Assembly: GCF_003606265.1 (NCBI RefSeq)
Contig: NZ_CP023671.1
Span: 3,162,001-3,226,000, forward strand
Source: Clostridium septicum
Lineage (GTDB): Bacteria > Bacillota > Clostridia > Clostridiales > Clostridiaceae
Direction of reading: 5' to 3'
Length of the DNA stretch: 64,000 nucleotides
Shown: one piece after another, positions 43,864 to 53,335 of the stretch
How positions within the stretch are numbered: position 1 is the first letter of the stretch
Layout: every line of letters begins with the position of its first letter
Notes under the pieces: model-generated
Database searches by the model: none
The model's input: only the letters and a program-made list of their open reading frames with translations
What the model was told of the DNA's origin: nothing
Position numbers and translations under genes: made by a program

Positions 43864-45672
43864 ATGTTTAATGGTATTAAAACAAAAATAATAGCAATAA
43901 GAAATTTTTATAAAAATATAAGTATACAATATATAATATCTATATCATTTACAATAATTGCTATGATAGGAATGATCATTGTAGGTGGAGCATTTTATTT
44001 AAGATTTACAAATTCTACAGAGGATATGATATCGGAAAATAGTAGGTTTATTCTTGAACAGGTAAATCTTAATTTAGATAGTTATTTAAGAAAAATGATG
44101 AAAGTTTCAGATACTATTTATTATAAAGCTATAAAGAAGAAAGACCTAGCTGTAGATAATATTAATTCTGAAATGGATTTATTGTATGAAGAAAATAAAG
44201 ATTCTTTAATTAGTATTTGTTTATTTTCTGAATATGGAGATGTTTTAGCTTCTTATCCATTAACAAAGCTAAAAGATAAAATAGAGCCAAGAGATAATGA
44301 TTGGTTTTCTAATGCAGTATTAAGAAAGGAAAATTTACATTTTTCAACGCCACATGTTCAAAATTTATTTGTAGATCCTAATTATAAATATAGATGGGTA
44401 GTATCTTTAAGTAGATCAGTAGAGTTAACTATTAATGGAAAAACTAGTCAAGGAGTTTTGCTTGTAGATATGAATTTTAGTGGAATTGAGCAGGTATGTA
44501 AAAATGTTAATGTTAGTAAAAATGGATATATATATTTAATAAATAGAGAAGGAGAAATTATATATCATCCAAGACAACAGTTAATTTACTCTGATTTAAT
44601 AGAAGAAAATAATAAGGTGTCATCAGCTTATGAAGATGGAACTCATATGGAAAAATTTCAGGGAGAAGAAAGATTAGTAACAGTGAAAACCGTTGGATAT
44701 ACAGGGTGGAAAATTATCGGTATAACTCCTATGTCAGATATTACTTCTGATTATTATCAAATACGGGTATTTTTAGTCTTTATTATATTATTTGCGATAT
44801 TTTTACTTACTTTTGTTAACATGATGGTATCATCAAGAATAGCAAATCCAATAAGATCTTTAGAAGAATCAGTAAAGAGATTAGAAAATGATATTAGAGA
44901 TGTAGATATTACAATTAGTGGTTCACATGAAGTTCAGCATCTTGGAAAAGCTATAAAATCAATGGTTAATCAAATGCACACTCTTATGGATAATATAGTA
45001 ATTGAGCAAGAGTCTAAAAGAAAAAGTGAATTAAATGCATTGCAAGCTCAAATTAATCCTCATTTTTTATATAATACATTAGATTCTATTGTATGGATGG
45101 TGGAAAATGAAAATTATGAAGGAGCTATTACAATGGTAACTGCTTTAGCTAGATTTTTTAGAATATCTTTAAGTAAGGGAAAGAATATTATTACTGTTAA
45201 AGATGAAATTGAACATGCAAGGCATTATTTAACAATACAGAAAATAAGATATAAGAATAAATTTAATTATGAAATAGATATAAATAAAGAAGTGCTTAAT
45301 TTTGCAAGTATTAAATTAATAGTTCAACCTTTGATTGAAAATGCTATATATCATGGAATGGAATTCATGAGTGGAGAGGGTGAAATTTTAATAAAAGCAT
45401 ATAAAAACAATAATGAGTTATATATAGATGTTATAGATAATGGACTTGGTATGTTAGAGGAAGTTAGAGCTTCACTTTTAACTAATGTATCTAAGGAAAA
45501 AAGAAAGGGATCTGGAATAGGACTTAAAAATGTTCACGAGAGAATTCAATTATACTTTGGAAATAGTTATGGGCTAGAAATTTATAGTGAATTAGATGAA
45601 GGAACTACAATTAGAATTCACATGCCATGTATAGATTTTTACAATATAAAAGAAAGGGAGAAGGAGCTATAG
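43864..45672 (+). CDS. Sensor histidine kinase of the YesM/LytS type
   Basis: The 602-residue protein has a membrane segment at about 20-45, an extracellular Cache-like sensor region to about 295, a second segment (FLVFIILFAIFLLTFVNMMV), a HAMP domain, and the His_kinase plus ATPase domains. The phospho-acceptor is H400 in QAQINPHFLYNTLDSI. The ATP site shows IENAIYHG, DVIDNGLGM and GSGIGLKNV. It probably senses sugar through the binding protein encoded next, whose GTG overlaps the stop of this gene by one base. Confidence 0.92.
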   Translation: MFNGIKTKIIAIRNFYKNISIQYIISISFTIIAMIGMIIVGGAFYLRFTNSTEDMISENSRFILEQVNLNLDSYLRKMMKVSDTIYYKAIKKKDLAVDNINSEMDLLYEENKDSLISICLFSEYGDVLASYPLTKLKDKIEPRDNDWFSNAVLRKENLHFSTPHVQNLFVDPNYKYRWVVSLSRSVELTINGKTSQGVLLVDMNFSGIEQVCKNVNVSKNGYIYLINREGEIIYHPRQQLIYSDLIEENNKVSSAYEDGTHMEKFQGEERLVTVKTVGYTGWKIIGITPMSDITSDYYQIRVFLVFIILFAIFLLTFVNMMVSSRIANPIRSLEESVKRLENDIRDVDITISGSHEVQHLGKAIKSMVNQMHTLMDNIVIEQESKRKSELNALQAQINPHFLYNTLDSIVWMVENENYEGAITMVTALARFFRISLSKGKNIITVKDEIEHARHYLTIQKIRYKNKFNYEIDINKEVLNFASIKLIVQPLIENAIYHGMEFMSGEGEILIKAYKNNNELYIDVIDNGLGMLEEVRASLLTNVSKEKRKGSGIGLKNVHERIQLYFGNSYGLEIYSELDEGTTIRIHMPCIDFYNIKEREKEL

Positions 45673-46649
45673 TGAAAAAAAAGAAAAAACAGATATTAAT
45701 AATTATATTTTTACTATTGATATTGTCTTTCTTATTCTTAATAAGTGAATTGTTAATTAGTGGTGAAAAAAGAGAAGTTTACAATATTTCTATTATAGTA
45801 AGGGGCGGAAATAGTGAAAGTTGGATGATTATGAAACAGGGGGCAGAACAAGCTGCCTCAGAGATGAATGTTAATATAAGTTTTATAACATTATCTAATG
45901 AAAATAATGTTAAAGATCAAAAAGACCTTATAGAAAGGGAAATAATTAGTGGAGCAGATGCAATTGTAATATCACCAGTAGATTATGAAGAAATGAGAGA
46001 GCCAATTGAAGAAGCAATGAAAAAAGTTCCAGTTGTATTAATTGAATCAACAATTAATACCAAAAAGGATATACACTATATTTCTTGTAATAATTATGAG
46101 TTAGGAGAAAATTTAGCAGAAGAACTAATGAAAATGGGGAATACACGAAGTAAAATTGCTATAATGGGAAGAAATTTAAATTCAAGTAGTATAAAAGATA
46201 GATATAAAGGTTTTACTGATGCAATAAAGAAAAGTAAAAATACTTATGATTTACTTGATATTTCTGGAAATGAAGAAGTTATTTATAATGAAGCAAAAAA
46301 TATAATTGAAAATAATTTATCCGATGTAATAGTAACTTTTGATCCAGATGTTTTAGAAATTGTGGGAAAAGTTAAAAGAGATTTTATGTATGCTAAGAAA
46401 AGGAATATTGGAATTGAAATTTATGGTTCAGGTATTACAAGCAAGGGTATTTCATTTTTAGAAGAAAATATTATAAATTCAATTGCAGTACAAAATGATT
46501 TCAATATAGGATATTTAGGAATAAAAACAGCCGTTGATGAAATTAAGGGGAATAATGTAAAAAATAAAACGATATACTCAACTATTATAAATACAAGAAC
46601 CATGTATTCAGATGAAAATCAAAGGTTATTATTTCCATTCATTAGATAG
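45672..46649 (+). CDS. Membrane-anchored sugar-binding protein, sensor partner of the kinase
   Basis: The 325-residue protein starts at GTG (45672), sharing one base with the kinase stop, after AAGGAG. A lysine-rich start and an uncleaved hydrophobic anchor (about residues 7-28) precede a type I periplasmic-binding fold (ISIIVRGGNSESWMIMKQGA, ADAIVISPVDYEEM, DRYKGFTDAI). No lipobox cysteine is seen. In clostridia such proteins, for example XylFII with LytS/YesN for xylose, bind sugar outside the cell and activate the kinase; the same three-part layout applies here. Confidence 0.85.
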   Translation: MKKKKKQILIIIFLLLILSFLFLISELLISGEKREVYNISIIVRGGNSESWMIMKQGAEQAASEMNVNISFITLSNENNVKDQKDLIEREIISGADAIVISPVDYEEMREPIEEAMKKVPVVLIESTINTKKDIHYISCNNYELGENLAEELMKMGNTRSKIAIMGRNLNSSSIKDRYKGFTDAIKKSKNTYDLLDISGNEEVIYNEAKNIIENNLSDVIVTFDPDVLEIVGKVKRDFMYAKKRNIGIEIYGSGITSKGISFLEENIINSIAVQNDFNIGYLGIKTAVDEIKGNNVKNKTIYSTIINTRTMYSDENQRLLFPFIR

Positions 46650-46675
46650 AAATATATTCTTTAGGAGGATTGAAC

Positions 46676-47716
46676 ATGAAAATAATTAAAAAGTTTATAG
46701 GATTTTTGCCAATAACTTTGATACTTACTTCATTATATTCATGTAATACAAATACTAAGGTAATAGATAAGGAAATAAGAATAGGAGTAACATTATATAA
46801 ACAGGATGATACTTTTATATCAAATATAGCTAAAAATATTGAAGAGTTAGGAAAGAATAAGGAGAGTAGTGAGAATTCTAAAATAACTATTGATTTTGAA
46901 GATGCAAAAGGTAGCCCTATAAATCAAGGTAATCAGGTAGATAAATTTATAAATCAAGGCTATGATGTTATATGTGTTAATTTAGTAGATCGTACAGCGG
47001 CTTCAACTATTATAGACAAATGTAAGGGAGCTAATATACCAATTATATTTTTTAATAGAGAATTAGTAGAAGAGGATATGAATAGATGGGATAAAATATA
47101 TTATGTTGGAGCTAAAGCAAGGCAATCAGGAGAAATGCAAGGTGAAATTATTGTAGATGAATATAATAAAAATCCACTTGATGTAGATAAAAATGGAGAT
47201 GGTAAAATTCAATATGTAATATTAGAAGGAGAACCAGGGCATCAAGATACTACATTAAGAACTGAATATTGTACAAAAGTTATAATGGAAAATGGAATAG
47301 AATTAGAAAAGTTGGCAAGTGATAATGCTAATTGGCAAAGAGGTCAAGGTAGCACAAAAATGTCTCAATGGATTAATGAGTTTGGCAATGAAATAGAAGT
47401 CGTATTTAGTAATAATGATGAAATGGCATTAGGAGCTATACATGCATTAAACTCTATGAATATATTAACTAATAAACCGTTAATAGTTGGTATAGATGGG
47501 ATAAAAGATGCTTTAGAAGCGGTTAAAAATGGAGAAATGACAGGGACAATTATAAGTGATTCTTTAGCACAAGCTAATGCCATTTTTAATATTGCATATA
47601 TTTTATCAACTGGTGGAGATGTAAATTCTATTGATGGATTAGATGAAAATAGATATATAAAAACATCTCATACCAAAATTACAATTGATAATGTGGATTT
47701 ATATTTAGAAAAGTAA
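46676..47716 (+). CDS. Second MglB-like sugar-binding lipoprotein
   Basis: The 346-residue precursor has a signal peptide ending in the lipobox SLYSC with C23. It resembles the MglB encoded at 38209 along its whole length (IGVTLYKQDDTFISNIAKNI, VDKNGDGKIQYVILEGE with the calcium loop, VFSNNDEMALGAIHAL). There is no permease next to it. It may supply MglAC with a second ligand or pass sugar to the sensor complex encoded just upstream. ATG at 46676 follows AGGAGG. Confidence 0.88.
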   Translation: MKIIKKFIGFLPITLILTSLYSCNTNTKVIDKEIRIGVTLYKQDDTFISNIAKNIEELGKNKESSENSKITIDFEDAKGSPINQGNQVDKFINQGYDVICVNLVDRTAASTIIDKCKGANIPIIFFNRELVEEDMNRWDKIYYVGAKARQSGEMQGEIIVDEYNKNPLDVDKNGDGKIQYVILEGEPGHQDTTLRTEYCTKVIMENGIELEKLASDNANWQRGQGSTKMSQWINEFGNEIEVVFSNNDEMALGAIHALNSMNILTNKPLIVGIDGIKDALEAVKNGEMTGTIISDSLAQANAIFNIAYILSTGGDVNSIDGLDENRYIKTSHTKITIDNVDLYLEK

Positions 47717-47735
47717 TTTGTAAATTAGTTATTAT

Positions 47736-47776
47736 AATGATCTAACTTGATAAGATGTAAGTTAGATCATTAATTT
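47736..47776 (+). terminator. Terminator after the second mglB-like gene
   Basis: A perfect 13-bp stem (47736-47748 with 47759-47771) with a 10-nt loop and a T-run. Confidence 0.92.
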
Positions 47777-47823
47777 TTATATTTATGTTAATATAATATA
47801 AATTTATATAAGTGCTTAAGAAA

Positions 47824-48668
47824 ATGAGTATAAAAGTTCTAACTGATAGTACATCTTATATACCGAAGGAATTTTTGGATAAATATGATATTACTATTAT
47901 TTCTTTAAATATTGCTTTAGGAGGTAAAAATGTTAAAGAAATTAATTTAGAAAATAAAGATTTTTATAAAATGATGTATGAGTATAATGAATTTCCAAAG
48001 TCATCGCAACCAATTTTTGGAGAAGTAGAAGAAGTGTTTAATAGAATTTTATCTGAAGGTAATGATATTATTGGAATATTTATATCATCAGATATGAGTG
48101 GTACATATTTTAGTGCTAATGTAATAAAAGAAATGATGAATGAAAAATATCTTGAAAGAAAAATTCATATTATAGACTCGCGCTCTAATTGTATGCAAAT
48201 GGGATTTGCAGTGATAGAAGCTGCTAAAAGTGCTAAAGCTGGTAAAAATTTTGAAGAAGTAATAGATTCATGTAAAGATATTATGTCTAAAAGCGGATTT
48301 CTATTTATTCCAGATACATTAGATTACTTAAAAATGGTAGGTAGAATAGGAAGTGCATTAGTAGGAAATATACTTAAAATAAATTCATTACTTACTGTAA
48401 ATAATGGAAAAACCGATGTTGTTGAAAAGGTAAGAACTAAAAGAAGAGAAATAGATAAAATTTTAAACTTATTTTTAGAAGATACAAATGAAAAAGGTAT
48501 AGGAGATGTAATAGTTCATCATATTAATTGTGAAGAAGAAGGAAATGAAATTGCAAATAGGATAAAAAAGATTTAAATATAGATGTTAAAATAATTCCAA
48601 TAGGGCCTGTTATAGGAGCGCATGTTGAACCAGGAGCAGTAGGTCTTGCTTATTTTACAGAAAGATAA
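47824..48668 (+). pseudogene. DegV-family fatty-acid-binding protein gene with a frameshift
   Basis: The reading frame starts MSIKVLTDSTSYIPKEFL and matches DegV, a lipid-binding family linked to fatty-acid kinase FakA, including SQPIFGEVEEVF and IPDTLDYLKMVGRIG. It stops early at 48576. The missing end is present in another frame: DVKIIPIGPVIGAHVEPGAV to a stop at 48666-48668. Adding one A to the A6 run at 48564-48569 restores a full 282-residue protein (RIKKDLNIDVK). Either a real mutation or a sequencing error. The ribosome-binding site is weak. Confidence 0.8.
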
Positions 48669-48669
48669 T

Positions 48670-48711
48670 AAAATACCTAATGCATTTGAAAGAGATGTAT
48701 TAGGTATTTTA
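48670..48711. terminator. Bidirectional terminator between degV and the M20 hydrolase gene
   Basis: A 16-bp stem (48670-48685 with 48695-48710), one wobble, with A and T runs on both sides, lies between convergent genes. Confidence 0.92.
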
Positions 48712-48742
48712 TGTTTTAAGGAAGTTTAATAATTGTATTTTG

Positions 48743-50062
48743 TTACCATACTAAAGGGTGGTAAGCTGATTTATGGCATTCAACAACATTTAGAAAAATT
48801 GATACATTACCAATAACTGCTTTATCAATAAAGTCTGTACGAACCTTATCGTAAGGAGTATGAGCATATTGTTCTTGCATTGGAGAATATCCTATAGTAG
48901 GCTTTCTGTCTATACCAGCGGTTTTACTTGCATCTGTTCCAAAGTCCCAATATCCATATTTAACAGGTTGGTTAACATCAGTTAACCCTTTAGCAGCAGC
49001 AATAACAAAAGGATGGTCTTCAGCTATTTTCCAAGGCATCATATCTTTAGGAACTGTGTATTCAACACCTGTATAGGATTTATGAATTCCGTTTTTTACT
49101 TCTACTACAGCTTTGAATTCAGAATCTTTTTTTTGTATTTCATCAATTATATCTCTAACTTGTTTTAAAGCTAATTTAGCATCTTCCCCAGGAATAGTTC
49201 TCCTATCTATAGATAGCATACACTTATCAGGAACAATTGATAAAGCTCCTGGAGAACATTCAATTATATTCAAGGAAATAGATGATTGACCTAGTTTTTC
49301 ATCAGAAGGTAAACTAGGGTAAAGTTCATCTTTAAGTTTATTAATTAAAGGAATAGACTTATATATGGAGTTAATTCCAAGCCATGGAGCACTACCATGT
49401 GAGGTTCTACCTAGAACTGTAGCTAACATTTCAGTTCTACCTCTATGTCCACAATATAATTTTAAGGAAGTTGCTTCACAAGATATCATTGCATCGTAAG
49501 TAATACCTTTTTCAGCAAATGTTTTATCGATTAAATGAGTCATTCCAACAGTTTCAGCTGGTTCTTCCTCTACTACGCCAGTAAACATATAACTTCCTTT
49601 AAATCTAAAACCATTTTTTTTTAGTCTAACTAAAATTCCTCCTGAATAAACTTGAGCCGCTAAGCCAGCCTTAACATCAGAAGCAGCACGACCATGTATA
49701 CATTCAACTAAATCTTTAGCTGTTTTATCTTGGTTATCTATTTCACAGATATCTAATTTCCCACCATAAGGATCATATCCTTCCCAATTATTAATATCTC
49801 CAGGGCTAACATGGTCCATATGACCATTATACATTATAGTAGGTCCTGCTTCAGTTCCTTTTACAATGCCAACAACATTTCCCATAGAATCTCTAAAGAC
49901 TTCATCGTAGCCTAATTCTTTCATTTTTTCTAACAATAAATCAGCTACACCTTTTTCGTCACAACTTATACTAGGTGTTTGTATTAATTTTTGAGTAAAA
50001 GTTATAACATCATTATGAAATTCTTTGCCTAGTTGGGTAATCTGTTCTACATAATTCACCAT
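48743..50062 (-). CDS. ygeY: M20 metallohydrolase, YgeY family; candidate N-carbamoyl-beta-alanine hydrolase
   Basis: The 439-residue protein matches the YgeY branch of M20 peptidases: the metal-binding MYNGHMDHVSPGD near residue 80, the second metal Asp in HGRAASDVKAG, the catalytic Glu pair TGVVEEEPAETVG, and the dimerisation-domain GRTSHGSAPW. In other bacteria YgeY is annotated as selenium-linked, with unknown substrate. Here it is divergent from a dihydropyrimidinase gene in a pyrimidine-breakdown cluster that otherwise lacks a beta-ureidopropionase, so hydrolysis of N-carbamoyl-beta-alanine is a reasonable inference. GGAG precedes the ATG. Confidence 0.82.
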   Translation of the reverse strand: MVNYVEQITQLGKEFHNDVITFTQKLIQTPSISCDEKGVADLLLEKMKELGYDEVFRDSMGNVVGIVKGTEAGPTIMYNGHMDHVSPGDINNWEGYDPYGGKLDICEIDNQDKTAKDLVECIHGRAASDVKAGLAAQVYSGGILVRLKKNGFRFKGSYMFTGVVEEEPAETVGMTHLIDKTFAEKGITYDAMISCEATSLKLYCGHRGRTEMLATVLGRTSHGSAPWLGINSIYKSIPLINKLKDELYPSLPSDEKLGQSSISLNIIECSPGALSIVPDKCMLSIDRRTIPGEDAKLALKQVRDIIDEIQKKDSEFKAVVEVKNGIHKSYTGVEYTVPKDMMPWKIAEDHPFVIAAAKGLTDVNQPVKYGYWDFGTDASKTAGIDRKPTIGYSPMQEQYAHTPYDKVRTDFIDKAVIGNVSIFLNVVECHKSAYHPLVW

Positions 50063-50260
50063 ATTAAATTATCTCCTTTTTGCTTTTATTTCGTGAAAAC
50101 ATTTTACTTTATAATATATTATTTAATTTTTATAAATATTATAAACAATTTAAAAAAATTAAAAAAATAAAACAGGAATAAAAAAATGAAAAAAATCTAT
50201 AAATGATATTAGCAGCCAGTTGGTAATTAGGGGTTAAAAATATAAAATAGGGGGAATATT

Positions 50261-51646
50261 ATGAGTTTATTTGATTCTGTAATTAAGAATGGAACTATTG
50301 TTAATGCTTCAGATGTTTATAGGGGAGATATAGGAATAAAGGATGGGAAGATATTAGCTATTAGTAAGGAATTAGAATATAATGCCCAAAATATTATTGA
50401 TGCTACTGGTAAATATGTTTTTCCTGGAGGTATAGATCCACATACACATATGGAAATGCCTTTTGGAGGAACTTTTTCAAGTGATGACTTTATAACGGGA
50501 ACTAAAGCTGCTGCATGTGGAGGAACAACAACAATTATAGATTTTGCAGTACAGCCTACAGGGAAAACATTAAATGAAACTGCAAAGATATGGAGAGATA
50601 AAGCAGATAATAGAACCTGTATAGATTATGGAATTCATATAGTTATAACAGATATGAATGGTAATATAATGAATGAAATTCCAGATGTAATAAATAAGGG
50701 ATATTCTAGCTTTAAGGTTTTTATGACATATGAAGGTATGAGAATAGATGATGAAATATTAATGAAAACACTTTTAAAAGTTTCAGAAAATGGTGGTTTA
50801 ACATGTGTTCATGCAGAAAATTATTATGTTATAAAGTATCTTACAGAAAAGCTATTATCAGAAGGAAAAACTGAACCATTATATCATGCTTTATCACGTC
50901 CTGATTTATGTGAAGCTGAGGCTGTTTCTAGATCTATAAAGATGGCAGAACTTTGTAAAACACCTTTGTATATAGTTCATAATAGTTGTAAAAAATCAGT
51001 TATTGAAATAAAGAGGGCTAGAGAAGAAGGATATCATGTAATTGGTGAAACATGTCCTCAATATTTATTGCTATCTACAGATAATTATAAAGAACCTAAT
51101 TTCAATGGAGCTAAATATGTTATGTCTCCGCCTTTAAGAGATAAAGAAAACTGGAAATATATGTGGGAAGCTTTAAAGAAGGATAATTTACAAGTTATTG
51201 CTACTGATCATTGTCCATTTTTTATGAATCAAAAGAAGCTTGGAATAAATAATTTTACTAAAATACCAAATGGAGCACCAGGAGTGGAGTTAAGAATGGC
51301 TCTTATTTACACTTATGGAGTTTTAGAAAATAATATGAGTTTATCAAGATTTGTAGAAGTAACATCTACAAATGCAGCAAAGATATTTGGATTGTATCCA
51401 CAAAAAGGCAGTATAGTTGTAGGAAGTGATGCAGATTTAGTAGTTTTTGATCCCAATAAAGAAACTGTAGTTACTAAGTCAATGTTAAATGAAAATGTAG
51501 ACTATACACCATATGAAGGATTTAAGTTAAAGGGATACCCAGAATTAACCTTATTAAGAGGTGAAATTATAGCTAAAGATGGAAAGTATTTAGGAAAAGA
51601 AGGAAGTGGTAGATTTATAAAAAGAGGGGCTCCACTATTAGTATAG
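50261..51646 (+). CDS. hydA: Dihydropyrimidinase (D-hydantoinase family)
   Basis: The 461-residue amidohydrolase has H61 and H63 in GGIDPHTHMEMP, the lysine K152 in SSFKVFMTYEG that is carboxylated to bridge the two zinc ions, the histidines in CVHAEN and LYIVHNSC, and the D of ATDHCPFF. It opens the dihydrouracil ring to N-carbamoyl-beta-alanine. The length fits the family. GGGGG precedes the ATG. It starts the forward gene series of the cluster; the 200-bp divergent gap to ygeY has no operator that I can name. Confidence 0.92.
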   Translation: MSLFDSVIKNGTIVNASDVYRGDIGIKDGKILAISKELEYNAQNIIDATGKYVFPGGIDPHTHMEMPFGGTFSSDDFITGTKAAACGGTTTIIDFAVQPTGKTLNETAKIWRDKADNRTCIDYGIHIVITDMNGNIMNEIPDVINKGYSSFKVFMTYEGMRIDDEILMKTLLKVSENGGLTCVHAENYYVIKYLTEKLLSEGKTEPLYHALSRPDLCEAEAVSRSIKMAELCKTPLYIVHNSCKKSVIEIKRAREEGYHVIGETCPQYLLLSTDNYKEPNFNGAKYVMSPPLRDKENWKYMWEALKKDNLQVIATDHCPFFMNQKKLGINNFTKIPNGAPGVELRMALIYTYGVLENNMSLSRFVEVTSTNAAKIFGLYPQKGSIVVGSDADLVVFDPNKETVVTKSMLNENVDYTPYEGFKLKGYPELTLLRGEIIAKDGKYLGKEGSGRFIKRGAPLLV

Positions 51647-51656
51647 GAGGCAAGCT

Positions 51657-52115
51657 ATGAGTGAAATATTTACTTTATCATTGATGACAGCAATTCTTTG
51701 TTTTGGGTGGGCATTAGGTTGTGATTTCACAGGACTTATAGGATTTGCTGGATTTGCTGGGTGTACAACTTTCTTTGCAGCTGGGGGAAGAAAAGAAGGT
51801 TTTAAAACAGCTATATTTACAAATGTTAGTGGTATATTTTGGGCAGTTATAATTATAAAGCTTTCAGTTTTGTTAAATATTTCTCATGCTGGAGCTATAA
51901 TGACGGGGATAGTAACATTTGCAATGTGTTATCAATCTAGAATAAAATACTTTACTTTTATTCCGGGGACTTTCATGGGGTGTTTTACAACATGTGCAGC
52001 TAATGGAAATTGGCAAAGTGTTTTACCATCTATGGTGTTTGGAGCAGTATTAGGAGTTTTATGTGAATCTACAGGTAAACGGTTATATGAAAAATTAAGT
52101 AAAAAAGAATGCTAG
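51657..52115 (+). CDS. DUF1097 membrane protein (first copy)
   Basis: The 152-residue protein has about five hydrophobic segments rich in glycine and alanine (GFAGFAGCTTFFAAGGRKEG, VFGAVLGVLCES) and matches DUF1097. No function is established for the family. It lies ten bases after the dihydropyrimidinase gene and 28 before the acyl-CoA dehydrogenase gene, with AGGAGG. A second member closes the cluster at 58669. Since no uracil permease is seen, transport of a pathway substrate or product is a possible role. Confidence 0.8.
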   Translation: MSEIFTLSLMTAILCFGWALGCDFTGLIGFAGFAGCTTFFAAGGRKEGFKTAIFTNVSGIFWAVIIIKLSVLLNISHAGAIMTGIVTFAMCYQSRIKYFTFIPGTFMGCFTTCAANGNWQSVLPSMVFGAVLGVLCESTGKRLYEKLSKKEC

Positions 52116-52143
52116 AATTTAATAATCATATTAGGAGGATGCA

Positions 52144-53283
52144 ATGGATTTTAATTTATCTAAAGAACAAGAACTAGTAAGGCAATTAACAAGAGATTTT
52201 ACAGAAAAAGAAATAAAGCCAGTAGTAATTAATTATGATGAAAAAGGTGAATTTCCAATTAATATATATAAAAAAATGGGGGAAATAGGATTAATAGGAA
52301 TACCTTATCCAAGAGAATATTCTGGAGCAGGAGGAGACTATTTATCATACGTTATTGCAATTGAAGAGGTTTCTAAAATTTGTGCTTCCTTAGGAATAGC
52401 ACAGTCTGTTACAACTTCATTGTGTTCAGGAGCAATATATAATAATGGAACAGAGAAGCAAAAGAAAAAGTATTTACCAGATTTACTTAAAGGAAGAAAA
52501 GTTGGTTGTTTTGGTTTAACAGAGAGTAATGCTGGTTCAGATGCTAGCGGTCTTCAAACTGTAGCAATTAAAAATGGAGATAATTATATATTAAATGGAA
52601 CTAAAACATTTATAACAAATGCTCCACTTGCAGATATATTTGTTATTGTAGCAATAACTGATAAAGCAAAAGGACCTAAAGGAATATCAACTTTTATAGT
52701 GGAAAAGGATTTTAAGGGTATATCAATAGGTAATATTGAGAATAAATGTGGTATAAGATCAGCTCAAGTAAGTGAAATATTACTGGATAATTGTATAGTA
52801 CCTGCTGAAAATATGTTGGGTAGAGAAGGACAAGGGTTAAAGATAGCATTAGCAAGTTTAGATGGAGGAAGAATTGGAGTAGCAGCACAGGGATTAGGAA
52901 TAGCAGAAGGGGCTTTTGAAATTGCAAAAAACTATATGAAGGAAAGAAAACAATTTGGTAAGCCTTTGTTTAAGAATCAATATCTTGCATTTAAGATGGC
53001 AGAGTTAGAAATAGAAATAGAGCAGTCTAAATATATTCTTTATAAGGCAGCAATGGATAAGCAGGAAGGAAAGCCATACGGACTTTCAGCAGCTAAAGCT
53101 AAGGTTTGTTGTACAAATACAGCAATGAAGGTAACAACTGAGGCAGTTCAGATGCTTGGGGGATATGGTTATATGAAAGATTATCATGTTGAGAGAATGT
53201 TTAGGGATGCTAAAATAACTCAAATATATGAGGGAACTAATGAAATTCAAAAGTTAATTATTAGTGGAACATTATTTAAATAA
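52144..53283 (+). CDS. Acyl-CoA dehydrogenase, candidate acryloyl-CoA reductase
   Basis: The 379-residue flavoprotein matches short-chain acyl-CoA dehydrogenases: FGLTESNAGSDASGLQT and TKTFITNAPLADIF for FAD and substrate binding, and the catalytic glutamate E363 in QIYEGTNEIQK. It carries all three domains at standard length. In this cluster, between dihydropyrimidinase and ammonia-lyase-like genes, reduction of acryloyl-CoA to propionyl-CoA is the fitting reaction, with electrons from an electron-transferring flavoprotein encoded elsewhere. Sequence alone cannot fix chain-length preference. Confidence 0.85.
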   Translation: MDFNLSKEQELVRQLTRDFTEKEIKPVVINYDEKGEFPINIYKKMGEIGLIGIPYPREYSGAGGDYLSYVIAIEEVSKICASLGIAQSVTTSLCSGAIYNNGTEKQKKKYLPDLLKGRKVGCFGLTESNAGSDASGLQTVAIKNGDNYILNGTKTFITNAPLADIFVIVAITDKAKGPKGISTFIVEKDFKGISIGNIENKCGIRSAQVSEILLDNCIVPAENMLGREGQGLKIALASLDGGRIGVAAQGLGIAEGAFEIAKNYMKERKQFGKPLFKNQYLAFKMAELEIEIEQSKYILYKAAMDKQEGKPYGLSAAKAKVCCTNTAMKVTTEAVQMLGGYGYMKDYHVERMFRDAKITQIYEGTNEIQKLIISGTLFK

Positions 53284-53335
53284 GAGAGAATCTATAAAGT
53301 AAATAATTAAATTATAAGATGGGAGAGATAGTGAA

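Noticed and set aside
50084..50100. cre-like stretch TGAAAACATTTTAC between ygeY and dihydropyrimidinase
   Set aside because: It lacks the central CG and the terminal CA of the cre consensus.
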